DNA of 64,000 nucleotides from Bradyrhizobium iriomotense (GTDB lineage: Bacteria; Pseudomonadota; Alphaproteobacteria; Rhizobiales; Xanthobacteraceae): assembly GCF_030160715.1 (NCBI RefSeq), contig NZ_BSOW01000040.1:1-64000 (forward strand), written 5' to 3'. Below the pieces are notes generated by a model. It did no database searches and was not told the DNA's origin. It was given only the letters and a program-made list of their open reading frames with translations. The stretch's first letter is position 1, and each line of letters begins with the position of its first letter. Position numbers and translations under genes: made by a program. Shown here piece after piece: positions 19,641 to 28,216 of the stretch.

Positions 19641-19667
19641 CATTCCAGCTTCAGAAAGCCGATTGGC
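19641..19667 (-). promoter_or_regulatory. Weak tts-box-like site upstream of the second effector
   Basis: On the reverse strand the site reads ATCGGCTTTCTGAAGCTGG, a partial match to the tts consensus. It lies about 75-95 bases upstream of the GTG at 19570, a suitable distance. The match is weaker than at 9118-9145. Confidence 0.25.
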
Positions 19668-19693
19668 AAGATCGGCAACCGGAACAAGAGCAC

Positions 19694-19785
19694 GGTCGTC
19701 GCGCGCCACTCCGAGTTCGCGCATTACTCACACCTAGCCAACAGGTGGCCACGCGCGCGCCAAAAGCGCAATCATGCGACCGCTT
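19694..19785 (+). repeat. Dispersed repeat, copy 1
   Basis: The segments GAGTTCGCGCATTACTCAC and ACGCGCGCGCCAAAAGCGCA recur in the same order at 30158-30300, with about 45 extra bases between them in the second copy. No coding function is evident in either copy. Confidence 0.7.
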
Positions 19786-19798
19786 AGCAACTTTGCAC

Positions 19799-20035
19799 TC
19801 AAAATATACCGAATACAGGGAAAGACAGAAATTTGCCCCGTCGGAAGGCAACAACGTTGGGCTCGTCCCATTGGCTACCGGGACGCCCGGATTTGATCTT
19901 GAACTGCACATCCTGGTCCAGCTTCAATTCTTCATTCCACAGCCCCACATTCGCTACGAGCGGCTTCGAGTTCCGCAGCAACAGATTCTCGCGCACCCTA
20001 GAACTCGAGACATGGAAACCTTTGCTCGCGATCAT
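19799..20035 (-). CDS. Hypothetical small protein
   Basis: This 78-residue frame starts at ATG 20035 with AGAGG four bases upstream. Composition is protein-like (PLVANVGLWNEELKLDQDVQ), unlike most spurious frames nearby. It has no signal peptide and the family is not recognised. It could be a remnant of a longer gene. Confidence 0.35.
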   Translation of the reverse strand: MIASKGFHVSSSRVRENLLLRNSKPLVANVGLWNEELKLDQDVQFKIKSGRPGSQWDEPNVVAFRRGKFLSFPVFGIF

Positions 20036-20104
20036 GAAGCCTCTGAGTGAGTGAGTGGCTGGCTGTATGCTTCAGACCGTACAATCTGACGCTACGTAGA
20101 CATC

Positions 20105-20480
20105 AAGTCCTTTCTTGCGGCGGTCGTGGCGAGGCCGGTTGCGCTTGTGTGTACCGGTCGAGGACGCGGGGATCGTCTCGCGCTTGGTGATCAGGTGGCT
20201 GCTGCAGTGAAATTGCTGCAGCTTGATTTCCTCGGGCGGACGATCTCAAGCGCCTCGCGGAAACGACCTCCGAGATTCCCGGAGTACGCAATGAGAACGT
20301 CGCGCTAAACACGGTGGAAGCTGCTTCACTCGTGCGTGCCGAGTGGATTAAGCTAGCCGTCCGTTAAAGGAACGTATCGCGGACGACGGCTCGTTTCAGG
20401 GCCGGATCAATGAAGGACGAGCATTCGTGTGGGCCGAGATCAGGAACATCCTGATAGACCAGCATAGCCCGTGCCGAAGC
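20105..20480 (+). pseudogene. Decayed gene of unknown identity
   Basis: Three consecutive stretches in different frames look like former protein: ALGDQVAAAVKLLQLDFLG (about 20185-20240), then DDLKRLAETTSEIPGVRNEN and VEAASLVRAEWIKLAVR ending near 20368, then SFQGRINEGRAFVWAEIRN (about 20390-20450). The family is not identified. It lies just upstream of the phosphonate-gene remnants, on the same strand. Confidence 0.3.
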
Positions 20481-20689
20481 TTGGCGAGGTTCTTTTTGTC
20501 CCGATTGCGGCCGATCCTCTAAGCTGCAGCTGTTGGCAAGCGGTGCGCTTTTTGTATGAAACTCGTCAGCCTATCGACAGCTAAGCCCCGTAGCTTGCGA
20601 ACGTCTCTATCTCGACTGGCAGGTCGGTTGGCTCAGATCTAGCTGAGAGAATGCGACGATCCCTCTCACAAATCTACCCCGAGGACCCA

Positions 20690-21049
20690 GATCCATGTGG
20701 ACCTGCCGGGCGGCTTCTTCGCACTGGTCCCTACAAATCCGATTCCTACTTTGCTCGGATTTGCCTCGCACATCGTCGAGGAGTTCGAGCGCTTCCGGGA
20801 CCCCCTGAGCCAGGGCGAGTTTCAGCGGCATTTGCGCAGCCCAATCGACGAGACTGAGACGACCCATCTCGTGCGATGGGGTTATCCTTGCGTCTTCGAT
20901 CGCTTCCGCTTGCACATGACCCTGACCGATCGCGTTTCCGCCCGAAAGCTGGCCCGACTTGCAGAGAGAGTTGGATGCGGTCTTCGGCCCGTTGCCCTTC
21001 GAAGACTACACCATCGATGCTCCTTCCCTCGTTGTTCAGTTCTAGCGCG
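20690..21049 (+). pseudogene. DUF1045 phosphonate-metabolism protein remnant
   Basis: The reading GGFFALVPTNP, FERFRDPLSQGEF, VRWGYPCVFDRFRLHMTL matches the C-terminal part of DUF1045 proteins (2H-phosphoesterase-like), which are encoded in many alphaproteobacterial phn (C-P lyase) clusters. The N-terminal third is missing. After about 20965 the homologous sequence moves to another frame (LDAVFGPLPFEDYTIDAPS) and stops near 21049. It is therefore truncated and frameshifted. phnN follows directly, as in intact clusters. Confidence 0.7.
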
Positions 21050-21114
21050 GATTTGTCGTGCGGTCCCAGTTTACCTTGGGGAGCCGCCCCGCCTCAAGGA
21101 GGCGGCATGAGCCG

Positions 21115-21246
21115 ATGACCTCTGCGCGCGGCCACCTGGTTCTCGTTGTTGGCCCCAGCGTTGCGGGCAAGGACACGCTGATCGATTTCGCTCGCGCACA
21201 GTTGCAATCCGATCCTGATTTTCATTTCGCTCGTCGGGTCATCACT
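21115..21246 (+). pseudogene. phnN: 5' fragment of phnN (ribose 1,5-bisphosphate phosphokinase)
   Basis: From ATG 21115 the reading LVLVVGPSVAGKDTLIDFAR is the P-loop region of PhnN, which makes PRPP from ribose 1,5-bisphosphate in the C-P lyase pathway. The canonical GxSGAGKD has Val for the Gly after Ser (GPSVAGKD). After FARRVIT the gene is cut by the IS630-type element. The remainder is not found beyond 24420, so the insertion was accompanied or followed by loss of the rest. Confidence 0.8.
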
Positions 21247-21254
21247 GTGGTTCA

Positions 21255-21836
21255 TCACAGTGATTTTGACTCTTTGGAGGTTGCTGGATAGGCGCGGCTG
21301 AGTTTGGCGCGGGCTTTGTCGGTTGTGAACATCCATTTGATGCGGGCTCTGGTTTTGTTTCGCGGCCGTTGCCATGCTGCGATCTCGTTTCGGAGCTTCT
21401 TGGGGTTGTCGATGCGGCGGCCGAGACACTGGCGCTGAAGCACGCTGATCTCGCATTCGACCATGTTGAGCCAACTGGCGTGCTTGGAGGTGTAGTGGAA
21501 TTCGAGGCGGCGCAGGATGCGTCTGGCCTCGGCGGGCGCGAAGGCCTCATACAGCGCTCCAGGCTTATGGATCGACAGATTGTCCTGCACGACACGGATG
21601 CAGGCGGCGTCGGGATAATGGACGTCGACGAGTTCACGCATGCAGTGGGCGTAGTCCACGGCGGCGCGGCGGTCGGTGACCTTGACGTTGCGCCAGCCCC
21701 GATGCGGGTCGAAGGCAACGAAGAGATTGACGGTGCCGTTACGGCGATACTCGTAATCGTAGCGCTCGCGCTGTCCCGGTTGGGCCGGGACCGGCTGGCG
21801 TACCTCGCCGATCAACTGGACGGGGGTCTCGTCGAA
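21255..21836 (-). pseudogene. IS630 transposase, C-terminal half (interrupted)
   Basis: The sequence FDETPVQLIGEVRQPVPAQP through VQDNLSIHKPGALYEAF to WLNMVECEISVLQRQ carries the DDE catalytic layout of IS630 transposases (D in FDE, D in QDN, E in VECE). The open frame extends artificially into the nested element. The break lies exactly before the FDE motif, and the missing N-terminal half is at 23553-24101. Confidence 0.85.
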
Positions 21837-21913
21837 GATTCCATGGGGAGTGGATAGCGACCAGATCTGAGGCCAGACTGAGGTTGCTGAATCCATTCAA
21901 CCTGGAGACGACG

Positions 21914-23086
21914 ATGTTGCTCGATCATCATTCAGACGGACCGGCCGCTATCCGCACGCAGTTTGGGGCAATTTTTGTGTCGTTGGAACTGAGCCGTTCG
22001 ACTTGGCTGGTTACCTCTCTGTCGCCCGGCAAGAGCGAGAAGATGTCCAAACACAGCGTGAAGGCCGGCGATATTGCGGAACTGTTGAAACTGTTCGCGG
22101 AGCTAAAGCACAAGGCGCAGGCGCGAACGGGTGAGAGCTATCCGATCATTACGATCCAGGAGGCGGGGCTGGATGGGTTCTGGCTTCACCGCAGTCTGCA
22201 GCAGGAGGGCATCGAGAGCCACGTGGTGGATCCGGCCTCGATCGCGACTCCGCGCCGGCGCAGGCGGGCCAAGACGGACAGGCTGGATGGCGAGACGCTG
22301 CTGCGGGCGCTTTTGGCCTACAAGCGCGGCGAGCCGCGGGTCTGCGCGATGGTCGTTGCTCCCTCTCCGGAAGAAGAGGACCACCGCCGGATTTGCCGCG
22401 AGCGGCGGACATTGATCGCCGAGCAGATCGAGCATGTGAACCGGATCAAAGGCCTTCTGTTCGCGCAAGGGATATCTGATTACGCGCCATTGCGGCGCGA
22501 CCGGCGGGCGCGCCTTGAGGCCCTGCGTACGGGGGACGGGCGCGCACTGCTGCCGCATCTCAAAGCGCAGGTCAGTCGCGAACTCGATCGGCTCGAACTG
22601 TTGCTCGACCAGATCAAGGCCGTGGAGGCCGCGCAGGATGCTCTCCTGGTCGAGGCGGGAAAGCCAGCCGACGAGAAGAAGGGCGCACCGGCCCCGGTCA
22701 CAATGCTGCTCGCCTTGAAGGGAATGGGCGCCAACTTCGCCGGGGTTCTCTGGTCGGAGGCCTTCTACCGCCACTTTGCCAACCGTCGTCAGGTTGCTGC
22801 CTATGCTGGTCTTGCGGCCACGCCATGGCGGAGTGGCGGTATCGAACGCGAGCAGGGCGTGTCGAAGGCCGGCAATCCGCGGCTGCGCACAACCATGGTC
22901 CAGCTCGCCTGGCTGTGGGTGCGCCACCAGGAACAATCGGCTCTGACGCAGTGGTTCAAGGCGCACAGCCAGCGCGGCCGCAAGCGTGCGATCGTGGCGC
23001 TGGCCCGCAAGCTGCTCGTAGCTCTGTGGAAGTACGTAACCGCTGGCGTCGTGATCGAGGGAGCCGTGATGAAGTCCGTCGCCTAA
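21914..23086 (+). CDS. IS110-family transposase (DEDD recombinase)
   Basis: The protein has 390 residues from ATG 21914, which is preceded by GGAG (an upstream TTG at 21884 is less likely). The N-terminal RuvC-like domain shows IFVSLELSRSTW, IQEAGLDGFW and RRRRAKTDRLDGE. The C-terminal transposase_20 domain shows LALKGMGANFAGVLWSEAF, RQVAAYAGLAATPW and the serine-containing QGVSKAGNPRLRTTM. The reading frame is intact and of normal length, so it could be active. These enzymes work with a structured RNA encoded in the element's non-coding end. Confidence 0.92.
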   Translation: MLLDHHSDGPAAIRTQFGAIFVSLELSRSTWLVTSLSPGKSEKMSKHSVKAGDIAELLKLFAELKHKAQARTGESYPIITIQEAGLDGFWLHRSLQQEGIESHVVDPASIATPRRRRRAKTDRLDGETLLRALLAYKRGEPRVCAMVVAPSPEEEDHRRICRERRTLIAEQIEHVNRIKGLLFAQGISDYAPLRRDRRARLEALRTGDGRALLPHLKAQVSRELDRLELLLDQIKAVEAAQDALLVEAGKPADEKKGAPAPVTMLLALKGMGANFAGVLWSEAFYRHFANRRQVAAYAGLAATPWRSGGIEREQGVSKAGNPRLRTTMVQLAWLWVRHQEQSALTQWFKAHSQRGRKRAIVALARKLLVALWKYVTAGVVIEGAVMKSVA

Positions 23087-23122
23087 CACAAGCACTCTCC
23101 CCCGCAAACTCAAAACCAATCT

Positions 23123-23448
23123 GCCGAGGTTCGATCAGCCTCGGCCGATCCGGGTGGACGAACCGATGGTCTGCATGGCCTCAAAAAGCCGCATCGAAGA
23201 ATGGTCTCGTCCTCTCGAGCCTGCCCGCCGCAAGCGGAATGTTGGTGCAGTTGCCTCGCGCGACGACCGAATGTGAGTTTGATCTGGCAAGTAAACCAGA
23301 TGGCCAAAAACCGGCTCGACCTTGGATCGCCATCGAAAAAGGAGTTATCTGGCCAGCCTACGCCCGACCACATCAGCCTGATGGCGTGCTCGATCAAGTC
23401 AAGGTCAAGCCGCTGCGCGGCGGCCCTACGGGCCGGCCTTGACTTGAT
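23123..23448 (+). ncRNA. Candidate bridge-RNA region in the IS110-type element
   Basis: The non-coding segment after the transposase contains three strong hairpins: GCCGAGG/CCTCGGC (23123-23145), ATCTGG/CCAGAT (around 23281-23302), and a perfect 12-bp outer stem ATCAAGTCAAGG/CCTTGACTTGAT (23393-23448) enclosing two smaller hairpins. In the IS1111 group the bridge RNA is encoded downstream of the transposase, which fits this place. Transcript ends are not defined by the sequence. Confidence 0.35.
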
Positions 23449-23552
23449 CTGCGCGCGCCATCTCCAAAAGCTCCAAGGTCGGGACGAAGAGCTGGCCTGC
23501 AAATCGAACAAAGAGCTTACCAACCACCTTGACACACTCAATCCCCATGTGA

Positions 23553-24101
23553 GCAGACCAGCGGCCGGGCGGGATCCGACGTCTCGGCGTAGAGGTCGAG
23601 CACGTCCTCCATGCGGGCGACGTATTCGCCATCGACATGGGGAATGCACCACATGTCCCTGCGCCACGGCTTGAGGTCGTTCTCGGCCAGTCGGCGGCGC
23701 ACGGTCTCGCCCGACAGGCCGTCGTGATCGGTGAGCTTGACCATCGTGTCGGCCAGCAGCGTCAGCGTCCAGCGTTTGCGGCCGGCGGGCGGCTTGGCGC
23801 ATGCGGTCGCCACCAGCAGGGCCTCCTCTTTGCCGGTCAGCTTGCGCTCTGCTCCCGGACGCGGCTCCTCGGTCAAGGCCCGCTCCAGATTGCCTTCCAC
23901 GAAGCGGCGCTTGGTCCGGCTGACGGTGGAAAGGCTGACGCTCACGGTCCGGGCAATCTCCTCGTCGCGGCGGCCCCTGTCGGCCGCCAGCAAAATCTGC
24001 GCCCGCTTGAGCTTGCGGACGGCGTGCTTGCCGCCGCCGAGCATCGCCGTCAGTTCATCGCGCTCGGCTTGGCTCAATTCAACCCGATAGCGTACATTCA
24101 T
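23553..24101 (-). pseudogene. IS630 transposase, N-terminal half (interrupted)
   Basis: It starts at ATG 24101 with GGAGG seven bases upstream. It encodes a helix-turn-helix part (ELTAMLGGGKHAVRKLKRAQ, RDEEIARTVSVSLSTVSRTK) and the linker up to DPARPLVC, where the IS110-type element enters. Joined to 21255-21836 it restores a full-length IS630 transposase of about 375 residues. Confidence 0.85.
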
Positions 24102-24124
24102 GCCTTGCCTCCTTGTCGGAGGCC

Positions 24125-24411
24125 GGGACGAATCCAACGATGAGTCAAAAATCAGACGCGCGCTTCACCGAGAAGCAGGGGTACTGCTTTCATCCATACC
24201 TATTCGTACATGTTCGGACAGCCGCCCGCCGAGGCCGACATTCAGCGCCATTTCCAGCCCGCCTTCGGTCCACCAGATGGTCGTTACCCTCGAACGAAAC
24301 GGCTTCATTCGCCGTCAGCCCGGTGTTCCCCGGAGCATCGAGATTCTCCTGCCACCCGAAAACTTGCCGATCCTCGAATGGCTCGGTATCAAAACGTCAA
24401 AATCACTGTGA
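24125..24411 (+). pseudogene. Frameshifted LexA/MarR-like winged-helix regulator in the IS630 element
   Basis: The readings FTEKQGYCF, MFGQPPAEADIQRHFQ and SVHQMVVTLERNGFIRRQPG then SIEILLPPENLPILEWL lie in different frames but form one consecutive winged-helix protein of about 90 residues. The gene ends inside the right inverted repeat, so it appears to be a passenger of the element. Confidence 0.55.
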
Positions 24412-24419
24412 TGATCCAC

Positions 24420-25452
24420 TAGGCCTCCATCCGTCGGCGAGGATCGCTCCCGTGAAATACGAAATTTGTGCGGTTACCTGCGCGCCTTTGGTCCAAACGA
24501 TGTCCTGTGTAAGCTCGGATCGAGGATTGGGAAGCTCGTGGTAGAGGTCAAAATTTGATCTGAACGGCTTCACTTTGTAACTTTCGAGACGTGCTCAGGC
24601 CTCACTCACGTTATGGCCCGCTGGATTGCTCGGCCGCCAAAAGCGATCTTTGTCACGAGGCTTCGATCCGTCCGATTGCTCGTCCAACCGCTCGTTAGCT
24701 ACCAGATCTTTCGACAACTCTCTGGGTGGATCCTTCCTCCACTGGTAATAGGCCCCGTCGGGGCGCACCATACGGTCTTACGAACAATTTTGTCGCAAGC
24801 CTGCAGCAGAGAGCAGGCCTCAACGCCCCTCTCTCGCTGCCGATTTGCCTGGCCTACATGAAGTCGTAGTCGTCCTCCCAATCGGCGTCCTATTTGCTGC
24901 ACGTGGCGAGCTTTCGGCATACCTGCCATCGCTCTCCTCAGCCTTCGCAAGATAAAGCGGAGGCTTGTCTGCTCGCTGCCATTCACCCGCGCTATTGTTC
25001 GTCCACTTGTCGGACCGTGTAGGGTCAAGCACCATCGGGGAGTTGCTTACCTCAACAAAACCGAGCGGCGGCCCGGTCCTTTGCCGCCTCGTTTATCGGA
25101 TGGGATAGCAGCAGCGGCCTGTCGCAATCCAACCGAAGCCGATGCACCACCAAAATGTCCCCGGCATTATCCACCAGGGGATGAGCGACCCGAAATGCGA
25201 CCGTCGAGGTGATTTCCTTCCGTCCAGGGAACGGCTATTTAAATTTGGCGCGCGCACGGCTATCTTCGAACAGCTCTTTGACGGAAGTCCCACTTTCCGT
25301 GCACAGTCTCCGCCGACACGTGGGCTGTCTCATAATTTGCCACCAACGTCATGAGCGCTGCGTTCAGCGGCATCCACTATGCGGGACTGGGCGCCAATTT
25401 TTTTTGCTACCAACCCTTGCTCCCGAAAAACCACTGTCCTATTTCAGCTGCG
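24420..25452. other. Gene-poor segment with a decayed reverse-strand ORF
   Basis: No intact gene is recognised. On the reverse strand, about 25077 down to 24850, a frame reads GPPLGFVEVSNSPMVLDPTR, then NNSAGEWQRADKPPLYLAK, and after a probable frameshift an acidic end DADWEDDYDFM. It looks like the tail of a lost gene. The rest has no coding character. Confidence 0.35.
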
Positions 25453-25479
25453 TTGGCACTCGCGGGCCTCGATTGCTAG
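25453..25479 (+). promoter_or_regulatory. CIRCE element (HrcA operator) upstream of groES
   Basis: The sequence TTGGCACTC, nine spacer bases, then GATTGCTAG matches the CIRCE consensus TTAGCACTC-N9-GAGTGCTAA with one change in the left arm and two in the right. It ends 43 bases before the groES ATG. It indicates repression by HrcA. Confidence 0.75.
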
Positions 25480-25522
25480 CAATTCAGGACCGTCAACTCG
25501 TGCAAATACTTAGGAGGACTGC

Positions 25523-25837
25523 ATGAATTTCCGTCCACTTCACGACCGCGTCGTGGTCAAGCGCATCGACGCCGAAGAGAAGACCGCGGGCGGCATTATC
25601 ATTCCAGACACAGCCAAGGAAAAGCCCTCGCAGGGTGAAGTCATCGCCGTCGGCCCGGGCGGCCGTGACGAGGCTGGCAAGTTGATCCCGATCGACCTCA
25701 GGATCGGCGACCGCGTGCTGTTCGGCAAATGGTCGGGCACCGAGGTCAAGGTCGACGGCCAGGAGCTGTTGATCATGAAGGAGAGCGACATCATGGGCGT
25801 TCTCACCGACGTGTCTTCGAGCAAGAAGGCCGCCTAA
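25523..25837 (+). CDS. groES: Co-chaperonin GroES
   Basis: This 104-residue protein is the 10-kDa lid of the GroEL folding chamber in the cytoplasm. The family pattern is complete: FRPLHDRVVVKRIDAEEKTA at the start, the mobile loop KTAGGIIIPDTAKEKPSQG, VGPGGRDEAG, and the C-terminal VKVDGQELLIMKESDIMGV. ATG 25523 is preceded by AGGAGG. groEL follows 91 bases later and a CIRCE operator lies upstream, so the pair is a heat-inducible operon. Rhizobia carry several groESL copies, some linked to symbiotic regions. Confidence 0.98.
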   Translation: MNFRPLHDRVVVKRIDAEEKTAGGIIIPDTAKEKPSQGEVIAVGPGGRDEAGKLIPIDLRIGDRVLFGKWSGTEVKVDGQELLIMKESDIMGVLTDVSSSKKAA

Positions 25838-25928
25838 TTCCACCGCCCGCTTCGCTCACCCCTGAGGAGCGCCTGCCGGGCGCCTCGCCAAGGGTGAGAT
25901 GAGACCAAGACAACTCAGGGAAACCAAT

Positions 25929-27578
25929 ATGTCAGCCAAAGAAGTCAAATTAGGCGTCGATGCCCGCGACCGCATGCTGCGCGGCGTCGAGACCCTCGCC
26001 AGCGCCGTGAAGGTCACGCTCGGTCCGAAGGGCCGCAACGTCGTCCTCGACAAGTCGTTCGGCGCGCCCCGCATCACCAAGGACGGCGTTGCCGTTGCCA
26101 AGGAGATCGAACTCGAGGACAAGTTCGAGAACATGGGCGCCCAGATGGTGCGCGAAGTGGCGTCGAAGGCGGCGGATGCCGCCGGCGACGGCACCACCAC
26201 CGCGACCGTGCTCGCGGCCGCGATCGTCCGTGAAGGCGCCAAATCGGTTGCCGCCGGCATGAACCCGATGGACCTCAAGCGCGGTATCGATCTCGCGGTC
26301 GACGCCGTCGTCGCGGACCTCGAGAAGAACTCTAGGAAGGTCACCTCGAATGAGGAGATCGCCCAGGTCGGCACCATCTCCGCCAATGGCGATGCCGAAG
26401 TCGGCAAGTTCCTCGCCGATGCCATGAAGAAGGTCGGCAACGAGGGCGTGATCACCGTCGAGGAAGCCAAGTCGCTCGAGACCGAGCTCGATATCGTCGA
26501 GGGCATGCAGTTCGACCGCGGCTACATTTCGCCCTACTTCGTCACCAACGCCGACAAGATGCGCGCTGAAATGGAGGACGCCTACATCCTCATCAACGAG
26601 AAGAAGCTCTCCTCGTTGAACGAGCTGCTGCCGCTGCTCGAGGCCGTGGTGCAGTCCGGCAAGCCGCTGGTCATCGTTGCCGAGGACGTCGAAGGCGAGG
26701 CGCTCGCCACCCTCGTCGTGAACCGCCTCCGCGGCGGCCTGAAGGTCGCAGCCGTCAAGGCTCCGGGCTTCGGCGATCGCCGCAAGGCCATGCTGCAGGA
26801 CATCGCGATCCTGACCGGCGGCCAGGCGATCTCGGAAGACCTCGGCATCAAGCTCGAGAACGTCAATCTCTCGATGCTCGGCCGCGCCAAGAAGGTGATG
26901 ATCGACAAGGAGAACACCACGATCGTCAACGGCGCCGGCAAGAAGGCCGACATCGAGGCGCGCGTGGCCCAGATCAAGGCGCAGATCGAGGAGACCACCT
27001 CGGACTACGACCGTGAGAAGCTCCAGGAGCGTCTTGCCAAGCTCGCCGGCGGCGTCGCGGTGATCCGCGTCGGCGGCGCGACCGAGGTCGAAGTGAAGGA
27101 GCGCAAGGACCGCGTTGATGACGCGATGCATGCGACCCGCGCAGCCGTCGAGGAAGGCATTCTGCCGGGCGGCGGCGTCGCCTTGCTCCGTGCCACCGAA
27201 GCGCTCAAGGGTCTGCGCACCAAGAACGACGACCAGAAGACCGGCGTCGAGATCGTGCGCAAGGCGCTGTCCGCGCCGGCTCGCCAGATCGCAATCAACG
27301 CCGGTGAAGACGGCTCGGTGATCGTCGGCAAGATCCTCGAGAAGGATCAGTATGCCTACGGCTTCGACTCGCAGACCGGCGAGTACGGCAACCTCGTCAC
27401 CAAGGGCATCATCGACCCGACCAAGGTCGTACGCACCGCGATCCAGAACGCCTCCTCCGTGGCGGCGCTGCTGATCACTACCGAGGCCATGGTCGCCGAG
27501 CTGCCGAAGAAGGCGGCTGCCGCCCCCGCGATGCCTCCTGGCGGCGGCATGGGTGGTATGGGTGGCATGGACTTCTGA
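25929..27578 (+). CDS. groEL: Chaperonin GroEL
   Basis: This 549-residue 60-kDa chaperonin forms the ATP-driven double ring that folds proteins with GroES. The start ATG 25929 (SAKEVKLGVDARDRML) is chosen over the upstream in-frame start at 25899. The ATP-site signatures LGPKGRNVVLDKSFGAP and DAAGDGTTTATVLA are present, as are AAVEEGILPGGGVALLR and the GGM-repeat tail ending GMGGMDF. Length and sequence are normal and intact. The gene is cotranscribed with groES and followed by a strong terminator. Confidence 0.98.
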   Translation: MSAKEVKLGVDARDRMLRGVETLASAVKVTLGPKGRNVVLDKSFGAPRITKDGVAVAKEIELEDKFENMGAQMVREVASKAADAAGDGTTTATVLAAAIVREGAKSVAAGMNPMDLKRGIDLAVDAVVADLEKNSRKVTSNEEIAQVGTISANGDAEVGKFLADAMKKVGNEGVITVEEAKSLETELDIVEGMQFDRGYISPYFVTNADKMRAEMEDAYILINEKKLSSLNELLPLLEAVVQSGKPLVIVAEDVEGEALATLVVNRLRGGLKVAAVKAPGFGDRRKAMLQDIAILTGGQAISEDLGIKLENVNLSMLGRAKKVMIDKENTTIVNGAGKKADIEARVAQIKAQIEETTSDYDREKLQERLAKLAGGVAVIRVGGATEVEVKERKDRVDDAMHATRAAVEEGILPGGGVALLRATEALKGLRTKNDDQKTGVEIVRKALSAPARQIAINAGEDGSVIVGKILEKDQYAYGFDSQTGEYGNLVTKGIIDPTKVVRTAIQNASSVAALLITTEAMVAELPKKAAAAPAMPPGGGMGGMGGMDF

Positions 27579-27611
27579 TTCTGCCGCCTTCACGCGAACC
27601 GCAAAATTCGG

Positions 27612-27639
27612 AAAACCCCGGCAGCAATGCCGGGGTTTT
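27612..27639 (+). terminator. Rho-independent terminator of groESL
   Basis: AAAACCCCGGCA, loop GCAA, TGCCGGGGTTTT: a perfect 12-bp palindrome with a GC core and a T-run, 34 bases after the groEL stop. Confidence 0.92.
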
Positions 27640-28024
27640 GCTTTCTCGCCTCCTTCCTTTTCCGGCATCGCTTCCATCGTTTGAGCTGTTTAACTAAGAT
27701 CGTTTCCCGCACCTCGCGGGCTGCAAGAACAGTGACCTTCAGTTCCGAACAGCTACAGCACCGTTCACTGCAAATCCACGAGGCCGGCGAACAACGATCC
27801 GATCAAAATGAGAGATTAAGCGTGAAGCCGTTACTGAGGAGGCATCCTCTGGACGGACTGCTGTATTTTTTCGACGCGCCTATTCTATCGCACCACGGCC
27901 GGCCAGGAGATCCTTTGCAGGCAAGCGCGTGACCCCCGATATAATCCGGACGTGCGAGCTGTGGCTCGTTTGCACTAGGCGCCGATCTGGAAGGTCGCTA
28001 GAGATCATCCTGAGCGAGGGGCGA
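27640..28024. other. Intergenic stretch without a supported gene
   Basis: The sequence between the groESL terminator and the next small gene shows no frame with a ribosome site and protein-like composition. Confidence 0.4.
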
Positions 28025-28216
28025 ATGAGCGGCGTAGGATATCAGGTGTATTCGAAAAACGGCAACGGTGCCATCGTGGTTGTCGCCTCCTCCGCAAAGC
28101 AAGCTCTCGCCAAGGCCAATGAGCTCGCCGAATCTGGAAACGAGGTCCTGATCAAGGACCTTGCCGGCAGGGTTCTCGACACGGCGGTGATCGTTGAACT
28201 CGCTGCGCGCGAATAG
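28025..28216 (+). CDS. Small conserved-looking hypothetical protein
   Basis: This 63-residue protein starts at ATG 28025 behind GAGGGG, chosen over an in-frame upstream start at 27929. The sequence (MSGVGYQVYSKNGNGAIVVV, ASSAKQALAKANELAESG, EVLIKDLAGRVLD) has the beta-alpha-beta rhythm of a small folded domain. No signal peptide is seen. It is similar in style to small proteins common in Bradyrhizobium genomes. Function unknown. Confidence 0.6.
   Translation: MSGVGYQVYSKNGNGAIVVVASSAKQALAKANELAESGNEVLIKDLAGRVLDTAVIVELAARE

Larger units (their letters stand above)
21837..23552 (+). mobile_element. IS110/IS1111-type insertion sequence nested in the IS630 transposase gene
   Basis: The element was delimited by rejoining the host transposase codons (…LVC | FDE…), giving 1,716 bases. 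Near the ends lie inverted segments (GATTCCATGGGGAGTG on the left, complement of CACTCAATCCCCATGTG on the right), resembling the subterminal repeats of the IS1111 group. It contains one transposase gene and a 466-base non-coding right end with strong secondary structure. Confidence 0.8.
21247..24419 (-). mobile_element. IS630-family element, split by an IS110/IS1111-type element
   Basis: The ends are inverted copies of GTGG(T/A)TCATCACAGTGATTTTGAC, at 21247 and ending at 24419. Inside lie the two halves of one IS630-type transposase, a frameshifted small regulator-like gene at the right end, and a complete nested element at 21837-23552. Without the nested element the length would be about 1.46 kb. 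Confidence 0.8.

Noticed and set aside
25440..25480. Possible -24/-12 (RpoN) promoter before groES, from TGGCAC at 25455
   Set aside because: The GC element does not occur at the required spacing and the same bases form a much better CIRCE element.
25950..27677. Long reverse-strand open frame (575 codons) across groEL
   Set aside because: It is antisense to groEL in high-GC DNA, with composition typical of shadow frames (His/Asp/Leu-rich) and no independent support.
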